Assembly: GCA_951217055.1 (NCBI GenBank)
Contig: OX578285.1
Span: 49,354,024 to 49,418,023, forward strand
Reading direction: 5' to 3'
From: Gerris lacustris
Taxonomy: Eukaryota; Arthropoda; Insecta; Hemiptera; Gerridae
DNA length: 64,000 nucleotides
The number at the start of each line of letters is the position of its first letter. The stretch's first letter is position 1. Below the pieces are notes generated by a model. The model saw only the letters and a list, made by a program, of their open reading frames with translations. It was not told the origin of the DNA and did not search any database. Below are positions 47,959 through 59,981 of this stretch, one piece after another. Made by a program: the position numbers and the translations under genes.

Positions 47959-48559
47959 AACTACAAACTACAAATCCCAAAACGAGAAAATTAATTAAAC
48001 TATTATTGATTTATTTTTCTCCTACTTAAAAAATACATATTCAAGCAACGAAATTAAATTGAAATATCAAGTAAAACGTAAAAAAAAACATACTAGAATT
48101 TCCTTAGAACACAGTTGGGAAAACATACGCAAAAAATTAATTTTTCATTAAAAGTAATTTGTTGCATTAAAGCAGTACCGGCACGGCGCGGCGTTCCGGT
48201 GCATTCCGGCTTCAGTGCACCCCTGGGTGAATCGCAACGTTTCAAACACATCAAGTGATCGTGAACAATTTATTCACAATATGAATTAATGGTAGCTGGC
48301 AAATGTAAATTTTATGAAGACAACCATAAGTAATTTCGAATAAATATTGACCTATCAAATCTATTTCTGTTTTTATATTTGCATTTTTTTTGTGATTTAT
48401 GATAAAAAAGTCCAGTCATGCACCATGACTTAATGAGCGAATTTTCAAAGAAATGTGCGTATTATTGGCTTATGATAATATAGGAAAATTTTGGTTTAGA
48501 ATTTGCATGGGTGAAAAAAAAAAAATTGGCACACAGGGGTACGGGGTACAAAAGTCAAA

Positions 48560-48700
48560 ATAGTATTTACCCTTCAAGATGCATGTCGTTGGAAAGCTCT
48601 TTAAGAGTAGAGTAATTGTTGTTATATACACTTTTATCATACTTTCATATAAAAGGGGGGTAAAATGGAAAAAACACGTTTTTATGCTATTTCTGACCCT
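48560..48700 (+). repeat. Interspersed repeat, copy 2
   Basis: Same blocks as 19535-19665. Confidence 0.75.
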
Positions 48701-49251
48701 AAATTGTAAAAATTTGACCCCTAAATGAACTCCAAAAATTCTCCTCTACGAACTCATCCTTTCTTTTGATATAATTGATATTTTAAAATTTGTTTGAAAT
48801 TTTTAAGTGCACCCTAAGGGGAGATATCGTCTGGAGTGACACATATATACATACATACATAAAAAAAAGTGTTACATTTTAGGAATCGATTCAGAATGGT
48901 CTAAAATGGATTTCAATGGAAAATTTTTTCAAAAATTCGCATTACATAAATTTTGAAGTCATTGCAATAGCGTAATTTCTTTGAAAAATCGCTAAAACAT
49001 AAAGGAATATATTTATATTTTTATTTATTAGGGATGTAGGAAATAGAAAAGAGAAGCAATATTGGTGGGAGAAAGGTAGAGTTGGCTAAGAAGAGTCCAC
49101 TCCCTCGAGTCTAATTATTCATGTAATAACTTGTCACTTGTTACGACCCAGTTTTTCATTTTCATAATGAAGATGTCGCAACGACAATTTTTCGTAAATA
49201 TTTTAATCACATAATACTTGAATTTTTATAAATACAATTAATTAAAACTAG

Positions 49252-49468
49252 CCCCCTACTCGCTTCGTCCATCCCCCACCCCTCCTACTCGTTTCGCATC
49301 CCCCCTACTCGCTTCGCATCCTCCCCTACTCGCTTCACATCCCCCCCTACTCGCTTCGCATCTCCCCCTACCCGCTTCGCATCCCCCCTACTCGCTTCCC
49401 ATCTCCCCCTACTCGCTTCGCATCCCCCCCTACTCGCTTCGCATCCCCCCCTACTCGCTTCGTCCATC
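49252..49468. repeat. C-rich ~20-22-bp minisatellite, about ten units
   Basis: Unit CCCCCTACTCGCTTCGCATC with variable C-run length. The first and last units both read CTTCGTCCATCC instead of CTTCGCATC. The minus-strand 60-codon ORF is an artefact of the repeat. Confidence 0.9.
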
Positions 49469-51946
49469 CACGAAAGGCGACCACCCTGATTTTACTACAC
49501 GACCGCTCTTCATTTTGGTCACAAAATAATAATCTAGGTCCAATAATATGGAATTTCTTAGATTTTTAAAAAATGATTAGTTTAAATCGGAATGGAATTC
49601 CCAAAATTAGAGGTATTTTTTTTTTAAATAAAACATACGGTGAGTATATGATATTGGTAAAAATTGTGAGCATTTTTATTAGCCTTCATTTTGCATCTAA
49701 GATTTGCTAATTAATATCTAATTTAGTGATAAAAACTCAAAATGATAATAACGGTATGTGAGTAAAATGCTCATATGCGAGTAACCACGGGGATTCTGTA
49801 ACTTTTTTGACATACAACCAAATTTCAAATATTACGAATAGCAAACTGGGATTTTTATCAAATTTGTTGGTACACATTTGTATATATATCATTGTGAGCC
49901 AGCGTTGTATGTGGCCGAATTTTGAATTACCCCGAGATTTTGTTGTTAGTGATAACGATAAAAAAGCTAAAATCCTTTATACTATTCGTTATTTTTTAAT
50001 GTTTATTCTAAACATTAGAATAATTATAACGTTTATGTTATATAACGAGACTCATATAGGTTACGTATTTAATAAAATAAAAACATAGGTAAATAAAATA
50101 AAATATAGGAAATCCAATCAAATAAAACTAAAGTTGTGAATAAAGTATTTTATCTTCAGTAGGGAGAATAAGTTATGATTTTTTATTAGTTTAGAGGGAC
50201 TAAAGTAAGTCTTTTCTTCCCTGAACTCAGAAGTAGGGAGACAAATTAAAAGTAGGGAGAAAAAGTAAAACCAGGGAGAAAAAGAAGGACTGCCAACTTA
50301 ATTATTTTATAAATAGTAAAGAATGAATGGCTAATGTAATGAAGTTGTTGAAATCAGGTTGGTGACACTGCTTTTTCGACCTTTATTTGTAATTTGCGCT
50401 TATTTTTTAAACCTGCACCTAAATAACCTTCTATTTGAGTTTAATTACAATTCTTATTTGTTTTTAATATTGAATCTCTTATATCTGCTATTAAAAGTGT
50501 TAACAATTATTATTATTTGTTAAAACAATAAATAAAAACTGTGCAATTGATAAAGATGCGTTTTTTTTCGCTAATTAGCGTTATTACCTCGGATACACCT
50601 CGGGAATTAAAAATTCTAATTCCCGCGGCTTCGCCTCGGGACTTAAGGACCATTGTTCATTCGGCTTCGCTTCAAGAACCAATTTATCCGCTCAGGGAAT
50701 AATACTTTACTTTACTTCCTAGGTGCATAAGCATAAATAACTATATAAAAACGTATTTAAATGAAAAAATAAAACGACACAATATTAGTCGAGATAAAAA
50801 TATGATGAAATATGTATTAAGCGATAAAACATCCTTTATAAACTATAAGTTAAATAAGTTTAACGCATTGAAATCAGTGCGAAAACCAGAATGAAAACAT
50901 TTATGGCGTCACTTTGTTATGATTTCGACTTGGATTTGAGATACAACACATAACCTGACAGATATATCAACAGTTAAGTTGCGCATGCGCGTCTATGCAG
51001 TCTTTCTTTCCTTATCTAAGTGCATTTAACTATAGCACTCTCAAGTTCCCCCTTTTCTCGGGAAGGTCTCGAGTCTCGAGGTATACCTAACCTTGTTTAA
51101 CTCACAGTTTAGTATGCATCTTCCTTACTGGACTTGTTTCTTTACCAAACTTTTTAATGATATAGAAAGATATAATAATTTTTTGTTCTATTACATTTTA
51201 CATTTTAGTTTCCGTGCTTCTTTACTATTTTTTTTAATTTTAATTTTCCAAACAACAGAACATCGAACAAATGCATAATGGAAGGATCTACCTGTTTAAT
51301 CGTCGTCTATACGATGGGGGTACTGAATCTTTGTTAGCTCGGCTTCACCTTTATCCAATAAAACTAATCTAGAGATCTACCGGTAGTAAATTGGGAAGAT
51401 AGTAAATTTAGGTAAATTTTTATAATTAAAAAGTATTATACATTGAATGGGGTTTGTTAGTAAAATGAGCAAAGGTGGTTAATTAACAACTTACAATCTC
51501 AATATATGATTATGAAAACGTACTGTTTAAATTATCGTATAGCGTCGATTTTCATTTTATTCTCAGCTCGATTTGGGAAAGTCATATAATTGTGTGGCTA
51601 CATCGGTTCCTTTATGAACGAATTTTACTATGGAAACGAAAAGTGTTTTTTAAAATTAAAAGCGATTTTAGAGTTCCAGATAGGAGAGCTATTTTTCGAA
51701 ATCTTGAGACTTCCGGTTCGTTTTCGACTACAAACTTTACAAGTTCAGACATGATAAAACTTGTCACAGATTACTTAGAAATAACTAAAAATAAACTTTA
51801 GTGAGTGAAAGCGTCATTTTCGGCCGTCCTCTCTTTTAAAGACCAAGTCGTCGTGTCCGAAACATATTTACCCGAAATAAATTATGTATGAACTAAAAAA
51901 AATAATAATAAAACCGAGGACTGACGAACTGTAAAGCAAACTTACC
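49469..51946. other. About 2.5 kb without a recognised gene
   Basis: Contains GC-skewed short repeats at 50585-50700 (CTTCGCCTCGGGA) and a 69-codon plus ORF at 51592-51801 (M-W-L-H-R-F-L-Y-E-R) without a known domain. No semaphorin exon was found here. Confidence 0.45.
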
Positions 51947-52207
51947 TCAAATCTGATTATTTAAGTCAGCAATCTCTGTAGATACACAACGCCGTCGCGC
52001 GACCGTTCTTCATCGCCGTCATTGTTACCGAAGCTATAAAAGAACTGCTGTATTTGTACGAAAATGAAAATGACGATCGTATAAGAGGATTTAGCGGAGG
52101 GAACGGTGGCTTCTGATAGTTGGAGGGTTTGAATGGTCGAAGTTGGACGAAGAGCCATGGCTGGAGGTCTGGACAAGGAGAAGCGCGTCACTATACTTAC
52201 TAGACTG
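51947..52207 (-). promoter_or_regulatory. Candidate non-coding first exon and initiator (possibly of Gyc88E)
   Basis: This is a balanced-composition, apparently non-repetitive stretch on the minus strand. It starts at a TCAGT match to the arthropod initiator (about 52207) and ends at a strong GTAAGT donor (51946-51941). It holds a 76-codon ORF (51961-52191) that stops just before the donor and resembles no family I know. An untranslated first exon spliced to the Gyc88E ATG exon 34 kb away would fit, because that exon has an acceptor 18 bases before its ATG. The link is inference; transcript data could refute it. Confidence 0.25.
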
Positions 52208-52767
52208 ACTATTAGATCCGATCATGAACGGAATATAAATAGCGTTTTTCGGAACACTGGTACAGCGACCGAGTCCTGTCACCGTCATGTGTCCATTACT
52301 TTAAGACACTAGCTCCTAATACAAGGTTGTTCCGCTTAAACAATGCTGCAGATCAAGTGGCTATTAAAATTATACGAAAAGTGAAATCGTCACGGAACAA
52401 GAACCAAGAGTTCTGTGCTATTAATAGGCGTCGGATACCTATCGTGAGGCGAGCCAACTTACATATTCTATTCGAAGCTATAAAAATAGATTTTTCACTG
52501 TTATCATATGGTGGATCTCGTTCGTTATTCTTCACATGTTAGCACATTGATTTATAAGCGTGGGCCAATTAACGTAACATAATTATTACTCTTGTAAAGG
52601 ATGTGGTTAGCGGTTAAAATCGGTTATTGAATTATTTTGCAGTTATAAGATTCCAAATTTTGACATATTATAAAAAAATATTCCCCTAAAATCAAAAATT
52701 TGAAATTGGACGTTTTGCCCACACTACTGACTGTCGGAAGCACATTCACAAATAGCATGCTCAGGCA

Positions 52768-53060
52768 AGGGCGGCTCCAGAGTTGACTTTCAGGGGGGGG
52801 GATACTANNNNNNNNNNNNNNNNNNNNNNNNNNNNNNNNNNNNNNNNNNNNNNNNNNNNNNNNNNNNNNNNNNNNNNNNNNNNNNNNNNNNNNNNNNNNN
52901 NNNNNNNNNNNNNNNNNNNNNNNNNNNNNNNNNNNNNNNNNNNNNNNNNNNNNNNNNNNNNNNNNNNNNNNNNNNNNNNNNNNNNNNNNNNNNNNNNNNN
53001 NNNNNNNCCCCGCTATTTTGTCTCGCCCAGGGCCCCGCAAGATCTAGATCCACCACTGCA
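52768..53060. mobile_element. Second copy of the 53.7-kb hAT-like family, containing an assembly gap
   Basis: Left sequence CAAGGGCGGCTCCAG and right sequence TCTCGCCCAGGGCCCCGCAAGATC match the two ends of the 53668-54489 element. The middle is unknown sequence. I could not find a target duplication. Confidence 0.6.
52808..53007. other. Assembly gap, 200 N
   Basis: A run of exactly 200 N. The round length suggests a placeholder, so true distances across it are unknown. ORFs read through it are meaningless. Confidence 0.99.
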
Positions 53061-53667
53061 TTACCTCTACATTAAACAATTCCTCGAGCAGCTGTAAAGT
53101 AATTAATGAACACATTATGAACACAGAATATGGTGAAGTATTCCTCCAGCAAAGTTACAGCAGTAAAGTAACGGATTAGGCATATTTGTGTTTGGCATGT
53201 TCTTATTAATGAACAAAGAATATGTTGAAGTAACGAATATGACAATTTCGTTACTATATGTCGCCACTTTGACAAATCCCTCAGTTACAAACATGACATA
53301 TTTATTACTTTGCAACATATTATTCCAAGTTAAAAACTGAAAAATACTTAAGTAAACTAACAAATATGGCAATATTACAATAAGGTTACAATGCGAATAA
53401 TCGTCGCAGTTACAATGTACTAATCGTACTTACAATATTACCAATGCGACTAATCGTGTAAAAATCAGAAACAAATTATTGTGAAAATGAATTGCTTGTT
53501 CTATCATTTCTAATTAGGCTACAGCTGTCATATTTTGGACAGTATTTGTATCATAATATTACTTCAAATAAGCTAATAAAAAAAGGTCGAGTGAGTTTAA
53601 CATGGGGCCATAACATGTGATTGCCAACCAAAATAATAAAATACCCTGTTTATGAAAGTGAAGCAGG

Positions 53668-54489
53668 CAGGGGCGGATCCAGGGGGGGGGGCGACCGCCC
53701 AGGGCCCCGCGCCTTGGAGGGCCCCAAAAAACACTGAATTTATCGAGATACTACATAACCTTAATCGTGTGACAATGTACAGAGATATGTAATAAAGACA
53801 AATCCTGTAAAAAGGAATAGAGGAAAAACTAAGTAAATCGGACGGTACAAAATAATTGGGCCATTTAGTGCAGTTTTACCAATTGATGTCAAAGAGAAAC
53901 TTCACCTCAAAGATGCATAAAAACGCTGTTTTGAGAGGTCATATTTACAAAATTTTCCCCGGACCCCCCTTAAAATGTGTCTTTGAAAATTAAACTAAAA
54001 ACTCGGCACTAAAATGGAAAGTTATAAAGCTGAGAAATCTGGGAGTAAATTTTAGGTGCTCGAGTGTAGATTTCAAATTATAGGACTGATTACAAATAAC
54101 ACAGCTTAACTTTTTATTTACAATGATAATTTAACCATAAAAACCAAAATGTCATGAAGAAGAATAAATAGTTAAGTATAACATAGCTTAATTATTACAA
54201 TAAAAATGTTTCATTTCGATTACGTTTGCAAAGAAAATGATGAAAAATATATAATTTGAGGGGTTTATTTTCAAATAATATGTAAGATTAAAATCATGAG
54301 AAGAATTGTAATTATATTAAAAGTTTTGAGTTATTTTGAAAGCAAAAACGTTTCTATGGTCGAAAATAGGATCAAGTTATAAGTGGTTTATTATTAAGTT
54401 ACTTTATTGTTTTTTATCAGCAATCCCCGCTCTATCCTAGGGGGCACCGCCATTTTGTCTCGCCCAGGGCCCCGCAAGATCCGCCACTG
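53668..54489. mobile_element. hAT-like element, 822 bp
   Basis: Ends CAGGGGCGGATCCAG and the inverse of CAGTGGCGGATC, flanked by a perfect 8-bp duplication GAAGCAGG (53660-53667 and 54490-54497). No intact ORF. The same family surrounds the assembly gap at 52.8 kb. Confidence 0.85.
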
Positions 54490-54985
54490 GAAGCAGGTAA
54501 CTAAAACTAATTGTGTAGAGTAACAGGCTGTTACACTGCAGGTTTGCCAAAGGGCTTATGAATGGCACAGGGTTAGAGTAGATTCATGAGCTGAACAAAG
54601 CTTATAATTGGCAATGACAACCAGTTCCAGTTAGTCACACAAGTAGCTCCCCGCTACCCAGTTATATGGTGATGCAGGCTCAACACCGAGCAGGGGCCTG
54701 GTCCGCCAATTCAACCTAGATCTGTGCTCACCCATCTAATATGTGACCACGCCCAATGCTGCCCGACTTTAACCATAGGAGAGCCAACACTCTCCCATAT
54801 AAGCTACCAGGCTTGTATGCTGTGCTTCAATGCACGAGAAGTTAGTTAATGGCTATATATATGTAGTTCATATAGGATACAGGTTATTCATTTTGATGGA
54901 ATTTGAGTTACTTATAGTACTCGTATTTACAGACTATCAGAAAATACTTTTAACTTGTTTTAATAAATTAAATAAAGGTTCTTAC

Positions 54986-55093
54986 CCCAATAGAATATTC
55001 TCGACAGAGCGGTTTGAAAGAATTAGTTCCACACACCAGAAGATGTCCAAGCTCATTCTTCGTAAGGATTCTTATATAATTTTGACAATTTTC
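54986..55093 (-). CDS. Semaphorin exon c
   Basis: A 108-bp, 36-codon exon between acceptor TCACAG and donor GTAAGA, phase 0 at both ends. Encodes E-N-C-Q-N-Y-I-R-I-L and L-L-V-C-G-T-N-S-F-K-P-L-C-R-E-Y. Three cysteines match the conserved sema disulfide positions. The plus-strand ORF at 54830-55099 is its shadow. Confidence 0.92.
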
Positions 55094-56901
55094 CTGTGAA
55101 AATCAGACAAAACAAAAATATGTCTTAGCGATAACACAATAATAAATGATTGAGGAATAATAATATGGATTATTATTATTATTCCAATTATCAATTAATA
55201 ATATTGCACAAAGTATATTCAAAAGTTTTTATCAAGTCTCTTAAGGTAGGTGTCCAAGAGCATTTCTTAATGCACTGTGAGTAAGAAATAGTACCTACAC
55301 TCATGCTATTATACTTTGTTATTCTGACAGCGCTGGAAAACCGAAAAATAACGGGAGGGGAGCCAATGAGAGCTCGTGATTTTGGCGGATGGTAGGTAGG
55401 GCCAACTCGGCTAACAAAAATATCACTGGATAACCTTAAGATAACCTCATAGTGGTTTTATTTTTCTCCTAACATAGGTTGGTCAATCTGAGCTGTCATA
55501 TTTACAAAGTATAATGGCATGAGTATAAATTAAATGGTGATACACTATCCACGATGTAAACATTGTATCTCTGTTTAGATGAACAGAGATACAATGAGAA
55601 AGAGATTCTTTACTTAGTTGTATTCATTGCGCACGCGCGTTTCATAATTCCTTTTTTCCGCCCTAGTTCGGTAAAAAAGAAGAATTCTTCACCTTAACGC
55701 ACGATTAGCGAGTTTGTTTACATTTAACACAACTAATTTGCTGTATTTTTAATTAAAGTAACTGTTTATATCGAGTTTTTAGTGAAAAACAATGAGTGAT
55801 TTAAGTGATTATGACGAAAATGAGGAGAATAATACGCCTCCCGAAATAATTAATTCAGCACAAAATACAACTAATGAATTAATATCATCTTTATCAAAAG
55901 AGAAATACGAACTTACTTACAGGAAGTTTAATAATTTTTTTTTTTCTGTATTTACTATTAAAATCCAACAACTGTAGATAAAGTACGGTACGCAACTCGT
56001 GTGAAACTGCATTTTGCATTGCTCGTGTGGTTTTACTACCCTCGCTATCGCTCGGGTGCAAACTCCACACTTGCATGCAAAATGCTACTTTCCGCACTAG
56101 ACGCGTAATGTACTATTCCCAGCAAATATAATAAAAAGCTTCGTAGTTCAAGAAAATACTTACTTCATCTTTTCCCTTAACAAGGCACATTTTAATGACA
56201 TCTTCATGAGAAAACCACTGCAATTTCTGAAAAGAAACAAATAATATATTTGCGTTAATGTATAATTAAATATTATATTGCAAAACTAAATTGTAATGAT
56301 TGCGTAAAAGGAGGCTAAAGTCAAGGCAGAGCCCTCACTCTAGCCAGCTATTGAGGACTCTCCTAAAGACTGTATTTTGTTTAAATTAAGATTACTGTAG
56401 GTATTTTATGTTTTTGTAATGATTCGCCATAATAAATTTTATTAATACATATTATGTGCCGTGGAAATTTAAACATTATCATACCATATTTAATTCATAT
56501 AAACTCTAAAGTGCATAATAAACGATTAGTTCAAGGAGTAAGTTTTTAAAAACTTAATTACCGATTTACTTTTAGATTGTATATTATCTTTCGAGTGGTT
56601 AAAGTAGTACTGGAAGTTGAGTAAATGACAGATAAATGTTCTTTACACTATTCAAAACAAATAAAATTCAAAACACTTAATCTACATAAGATAGATGTTT
56701 TTGAGAGTAAAAAAACCCTCAGATATATAAGATATAAAAGAGAAAAAGCTTTCCTTCAAAGTACAACCATGTCTTAATACCATGAATAACAAATCGTCCA
56801 AAATAATCATATAAAATAAATAAATAATATATTATCATAAAAAAGTGTATTTTACCTGCGTTTCTGAAAAATCTGTAATGCTGATATTATATACGATATT
56901 T
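54986..56901 (-). CDS. Semaphorin (class-1-like), three internal exons of the N-terminal sema domain
   Basis: Axon-guidance ligand/receptor family acting at the cell surface through plexins (family knowledge). Exons 56856-56901, 56164-56226 and 54986-55093 have GT..AG borders and splice in one frame to 72 residues. Diagnostic pieces are N-I-V-Y-N-I-S, C-L-V-K-G-K-D-E, C-Q-N-Y-I-R-I-L and V-C-G-T-N-S-F-K-P-L-C, in the order and spacing of sema-domain blade 1. The preceding exon must supply two bases of an Arg/Gly-type codon and lies beyond 64 kb. The following exon should carry a C-P-[FY]-x-P motif and was not found between 54.9 kb and the left edge. The class-1 assignment rests on the C-Q-N-Y-I-R context and is less certain than the family. 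Confidence 0.88.
55296..55527. mobile_element. Inverted-repeat MITE in a semaphorin intron
   Basis: Ends T[AT]CACTCATGCTATTATAC and inverse, continuing through TGACAGC, with arms of about 36 bp. The internal block (AGTCAATGAGAG/GCCAATGAGAG, GGTTGG) resembles 35690-35880. Confidence 0.65.
55545..56115 (+). mobile_element. Same family, copy D with intact small ORF, between semaphorin exons
   Basis: Inverted relative to the other copies. It runs from the CATTGTATCTCTGTTTAGAT end to GCGTAATGTACTA at 56115. It holds the family's clearest ORF. A short fragment of the same end also lies at 33829-33873. Confidence 0.75.
55792..55977 (+). pseudogene. Small conserved ORF of the repeat family
   Basis: A 61-codon ORF: acidic start (M-S-D-L-S-D-Y-D-E-N-E-E-N), then [16 protein letters not shown], then a T-tract where the frame dissolves. 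Copy A at 5.0-5.2 kb encodes nearly the same residues on its minus strand, so the reading frame was once selected. S-K-x-K-Y-x-x-x-Y-x-x-F resembles the N-terminus of tyrosine recombinases of Crypton-type elements. That link is by memory of pattern and is weak. Confidence 0.45.
56164..56226 (-). CDS. Semaphorin exon b
   Basis: A 63-bp, 21-codon exon between acceptor TTTCAG and donor GTAAGT, phase 0 at both ends. Encodes K-L-Q-W-F-S-H-E-D-V-I-K-M-C-L-V-K-G-K-D-E. A Crypton-like repeat copy ends 48 bases from its donor. Confidence 0.88.
56856..56901 (-). CDS. Semaphorin exon a
   Basis: A 46-bp exon between acceptor TTTCAG and donor GTAAAA, phase 2 in and phase 0 out. Encodes N-I-V-Y-N-I-S-I-T-D-F-S-E-T-Q, the first beta strand region of the sema propeller. 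Confidence 0.85.
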
Positions 56902-57822
56902 CTGAAACAAAAACAAATCAGAGAGTTAATCTCGAACAATAAATCAAAGACCTTTAAAATTTAAGGGTCATGCCAACATTTCCTTCAAGAAAATGTTTAA
57001 TGCAAAAGTCTTTTATTCAAATTTATATTTAAGTTATTAATGATAGGATTTAGAATTGACTTTTTGACGACACAGATGAATTGATGAGCAAAGCCAAACC
57101 AAATCCTAGATTTTGTCATAAAATTTAATCCAAACATTTTCGAACAAAAAGTTCTACAGGATCACACCGCTGACATAAATTGGCATGAATTAATTCCTCT
57201 CATACAATATATATGTACACAATTAAAACTTTATATAATACAAACAACCGATTAATAGTATGGACGGAATTCGGGGCCTAAATTGGTTCAAGATGGTTTC
57301 CCATTCAACACGTCTTCCAAACTTCCAATTTAGTAACGTATGTACCTCGTCGGTGGTTTTAAATAATACCAAATGAGATTACACGATTTAAAAGAGAATC
57401 TTTTAAAACATTTCTTGATAGAATCCTATGTGAATACAATAATACAAACGCCAACGGGGTCCAGATGGACCCCTTGGGTGTCTATGAAAATTTAAAAGGG
57501 GTCTATAGTATTCCAAGGGTCTATTAGGGGACAGGGGACGTTGATTAATTTAAAAGGTTTGAATATTGATTATTTCAAGAATCTAAAAGAAAAGTTTGCG
57601 TATCGATTTAAAGCGGAAATTAAATCATTCCTTAAGCTATTAACTTCTGGAAACTAATGCTGGTGGATTAGAAGCCTCTTACAATATTTCTTTGTTAATG
57701 GCAAAACCCAGATATCCACATACCTCTAGTGAAAAAATAATATCGCCCACCAGCAATAAAAGAGGTAATAAAAACTGTTATGAAAATGAACCCTAAACCA
57801 GTTTTAAAAAGTATTCCGCACA
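56902..57822. other. Semaphorin intron, no exon seen
   Basis: The sequence upstream (minus sense) of semaphorin exon a was read for a short exon ending in phase 2 and none was found, here or further right to 64000. Confidence 0.5.
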
Positions 57823-57830
57823 GTAATTAC

Positions 57831-58640
57831 CAGAGACGGGAAAAAGTCATAAACGTCATAGTCATATGATTTTGTCATAAAATAGCCATTTTACGCATAA
57901 ACGTCATAAAATAGGGGTTTCTTGGAATAAACGTCATAAAATGGCCTTTATTGCCAAATGTTTAGCAATAAGGTTTTATTTTTTTGTTAAAGAAAATGTT
58001 TAAATTGAACATTTGTGGTCCGGTTCCAGGTAAAAGTGCAGTTCGAACATAAAACCTTTACACCAGCTTTGTGAAAGGCCTGGGCTCAATTCCCTGACAT
58101 CTTTCGGACTTAACTAATGCGCTTATGCATACCTACAACCAGGGAGGCACCGACGGTCATCCCTAATTCCAAAATAGGGCTCCTGGTCGGCTCCTTCTTG
58201 GAACAACTCCTCCAATTAGAATCCAGGAAGTTCAAGATAGATCCTCCAGTCAGCCAATAGTAAACCCATTGGATTGGGCAGTCTCCTGATTGGCTGTTCC
58301 ATCATTAAAATGTTGTATATATTCATGGTAAGGGAGTATAATGTTTAATTGCTCATTTGATGACAAGTAACACGAATAAGAAACTTGTGTTACTTGTTTC
58401 TTGATTAATTTTACTAGTGTAACTAGTTTCTTTTTTGAACTGTTTCCCTCCAAAATAACGAAATGCTTCACATAAAGGCTAAATTTTCACAGAAAATAAA
58501 CGTCATACTTTTGGCTAAAAGGTCATAAAACAACCGATTTTTTAAAATAAACGTCATAAAACAGGATAATAAAAGTCATAAAAGTCATAGAATAAAGGTC
58601 ATGAAATGGAAAAATAAAAGTCATAAACGTCCTGTCTCTT
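57831..58640. mobile_element. hAT-like element, 810 bp
   Basis: Ends [CA]AGAGAC[GA]GG with many sub-terminal TCATAAACGTCATA repeats, flanked by a perfect 8-bp duplication GTAATTAC (57823-57830 and 58641-58648). The middle (about 58015-58260) has different composition and a B-box-like GGGCTCAATTCC, possibly a nested SINE. Confidence 0.82.
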
Positions 58641-59323
58641 GTAATTACTCAATACAATGGATGAAATGTCAGAAGATATTAAGAAATCCTAAGTCCTAAG
58701 TCTAAATTACATACCTCATTTGTAACTGTTTTTTTTTTGTTTTTTTTTTTTGTTTTTTCTACAAAAAAAACGCTTGTGTAACGCTTTTTAGTGTCGTTTT
58801 TTGTTAGCGCTTTTCGAGTTTATGTGCTAAAGTAAAGACTTAAAAATGTCAAAAAATTCGAGCGTGCAGATTCTTGCGTTTGTAAATTAGGAATTAAATC
58901 GACCATATGTTGTGCACAAAGAAAGAAAGTACTTTTCTTCTTTTCCAGTTTACTAAGAAGTAATCTTCTTGACCCATATTTTTATAATAAATGCAAAAAT
59001 TATAGTATAACAAAAATAAAAAATAATAAAGTAAATAATAAATGTTATGTATGTAAGTTTATTAGGAATAAAATTTTAAATGTTGAGTCGTTTGTCCGGT
59101 GCAAATCGGAGCAGTAGAACAGAAGCTGTAGTTCTACAGCTTCAGTACAGGGGGGGGGGGGGGGGGGGGCGCTGCTAGGAGAGAAGCGATGAGAGTGAGA
59201 CGTGGGGCAGGTAGCTGATCGGGAGAGGGGGGTGTGTAGGCCCTACCGAGCGCGGTAGGGGGGAACCCTACCTAGAGCGGGCAGGTTTGAGTGCACACCT
59301 CCGTGTAACGCTTTTTTTAGTAA

Positions 59324-59978
59324 GGGCTCATTCACACTGGTATTCCGGAATGCGATTCACGAATGCGATTCGAGTATGAGATTCAAAAAAGTATCAAGAT
59401 TCAGTATCTCGGCGGCTTCTTCCCCCCACTTTTCCTAGTTTTGATCCCACTTTTATTATACACTAACATATATATGTATTTCATTTTTAAATAATTATTT
59501 ATATTTTATTTATTATTATATTCATAATTAACCTATATTATTTAAAGTAAATAAAACAATTGAAAAAAAAAAAATTATAAATAATATATTACATTGATTT
59601 ATTAATATATTTATATAATTAAAATATTTTATGCAACGTAAATAAAATTATTTATAATAAAATATTATAATTAATGATATTACAGTAATTATTATGAATT
59701 TATAATTAAAATATTTTATTTAACGAAAATAAATTGCAAGAGTTGATGCGAATTCGGAATGCGATTCGGAATCGCCTAGTCTGAATGGGCCCATACAGCC
59801 GCTTTCCGAGAATAATTCTAAAAAGAATCGAGGCGGCTCTCGGGGACGAGATACTCGATTTGAGAATCTCATACGAATCGCATACCGGATGGACATAAGC
59901 AAAATACATAGGCCGCCTGGTATCATTAGAATCTTCGATTCGTGAATCGCATTCCGGAATCTCTAGTGTGAAGAGGCC
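59324..59978. mobile_element. Harbinger-like MITE, 655 bp
   Basis: Ends GGGCTCATTCACACTGG and the inverse of GGCCTCTTCACACTAG, followed by GAATGCGATTC motifs, flanked by TAA on both sides (59321-59323 and 59979-59981). Inserted into a moderately repeated sequence. The paired minus ORFs at 59706-59926 come from the inverted ends. Confidence 0.8.
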
Positions 59979-59981
59979 TAA

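Noticed and set aside
51961..52191. 76-codon ORF with a hydrophobic stretch as a small membrane protein
   Set aside because: No family resemblance, a stop shortly before a strong donor, and poor codon pattern. A non-coding exon explains it better.
52624..53097. ORFs of up to 138 codons across 52.6-53.1 kb
   Set aside because: They read through the 200-N gap.
54498..54830. Moderate-GC stretch as the next semaphorin exon
   Set aside because: No frame gives sema-domain residues such as C-P-[FY]-x-P, and no suitable acceptor and donor pair was seen.
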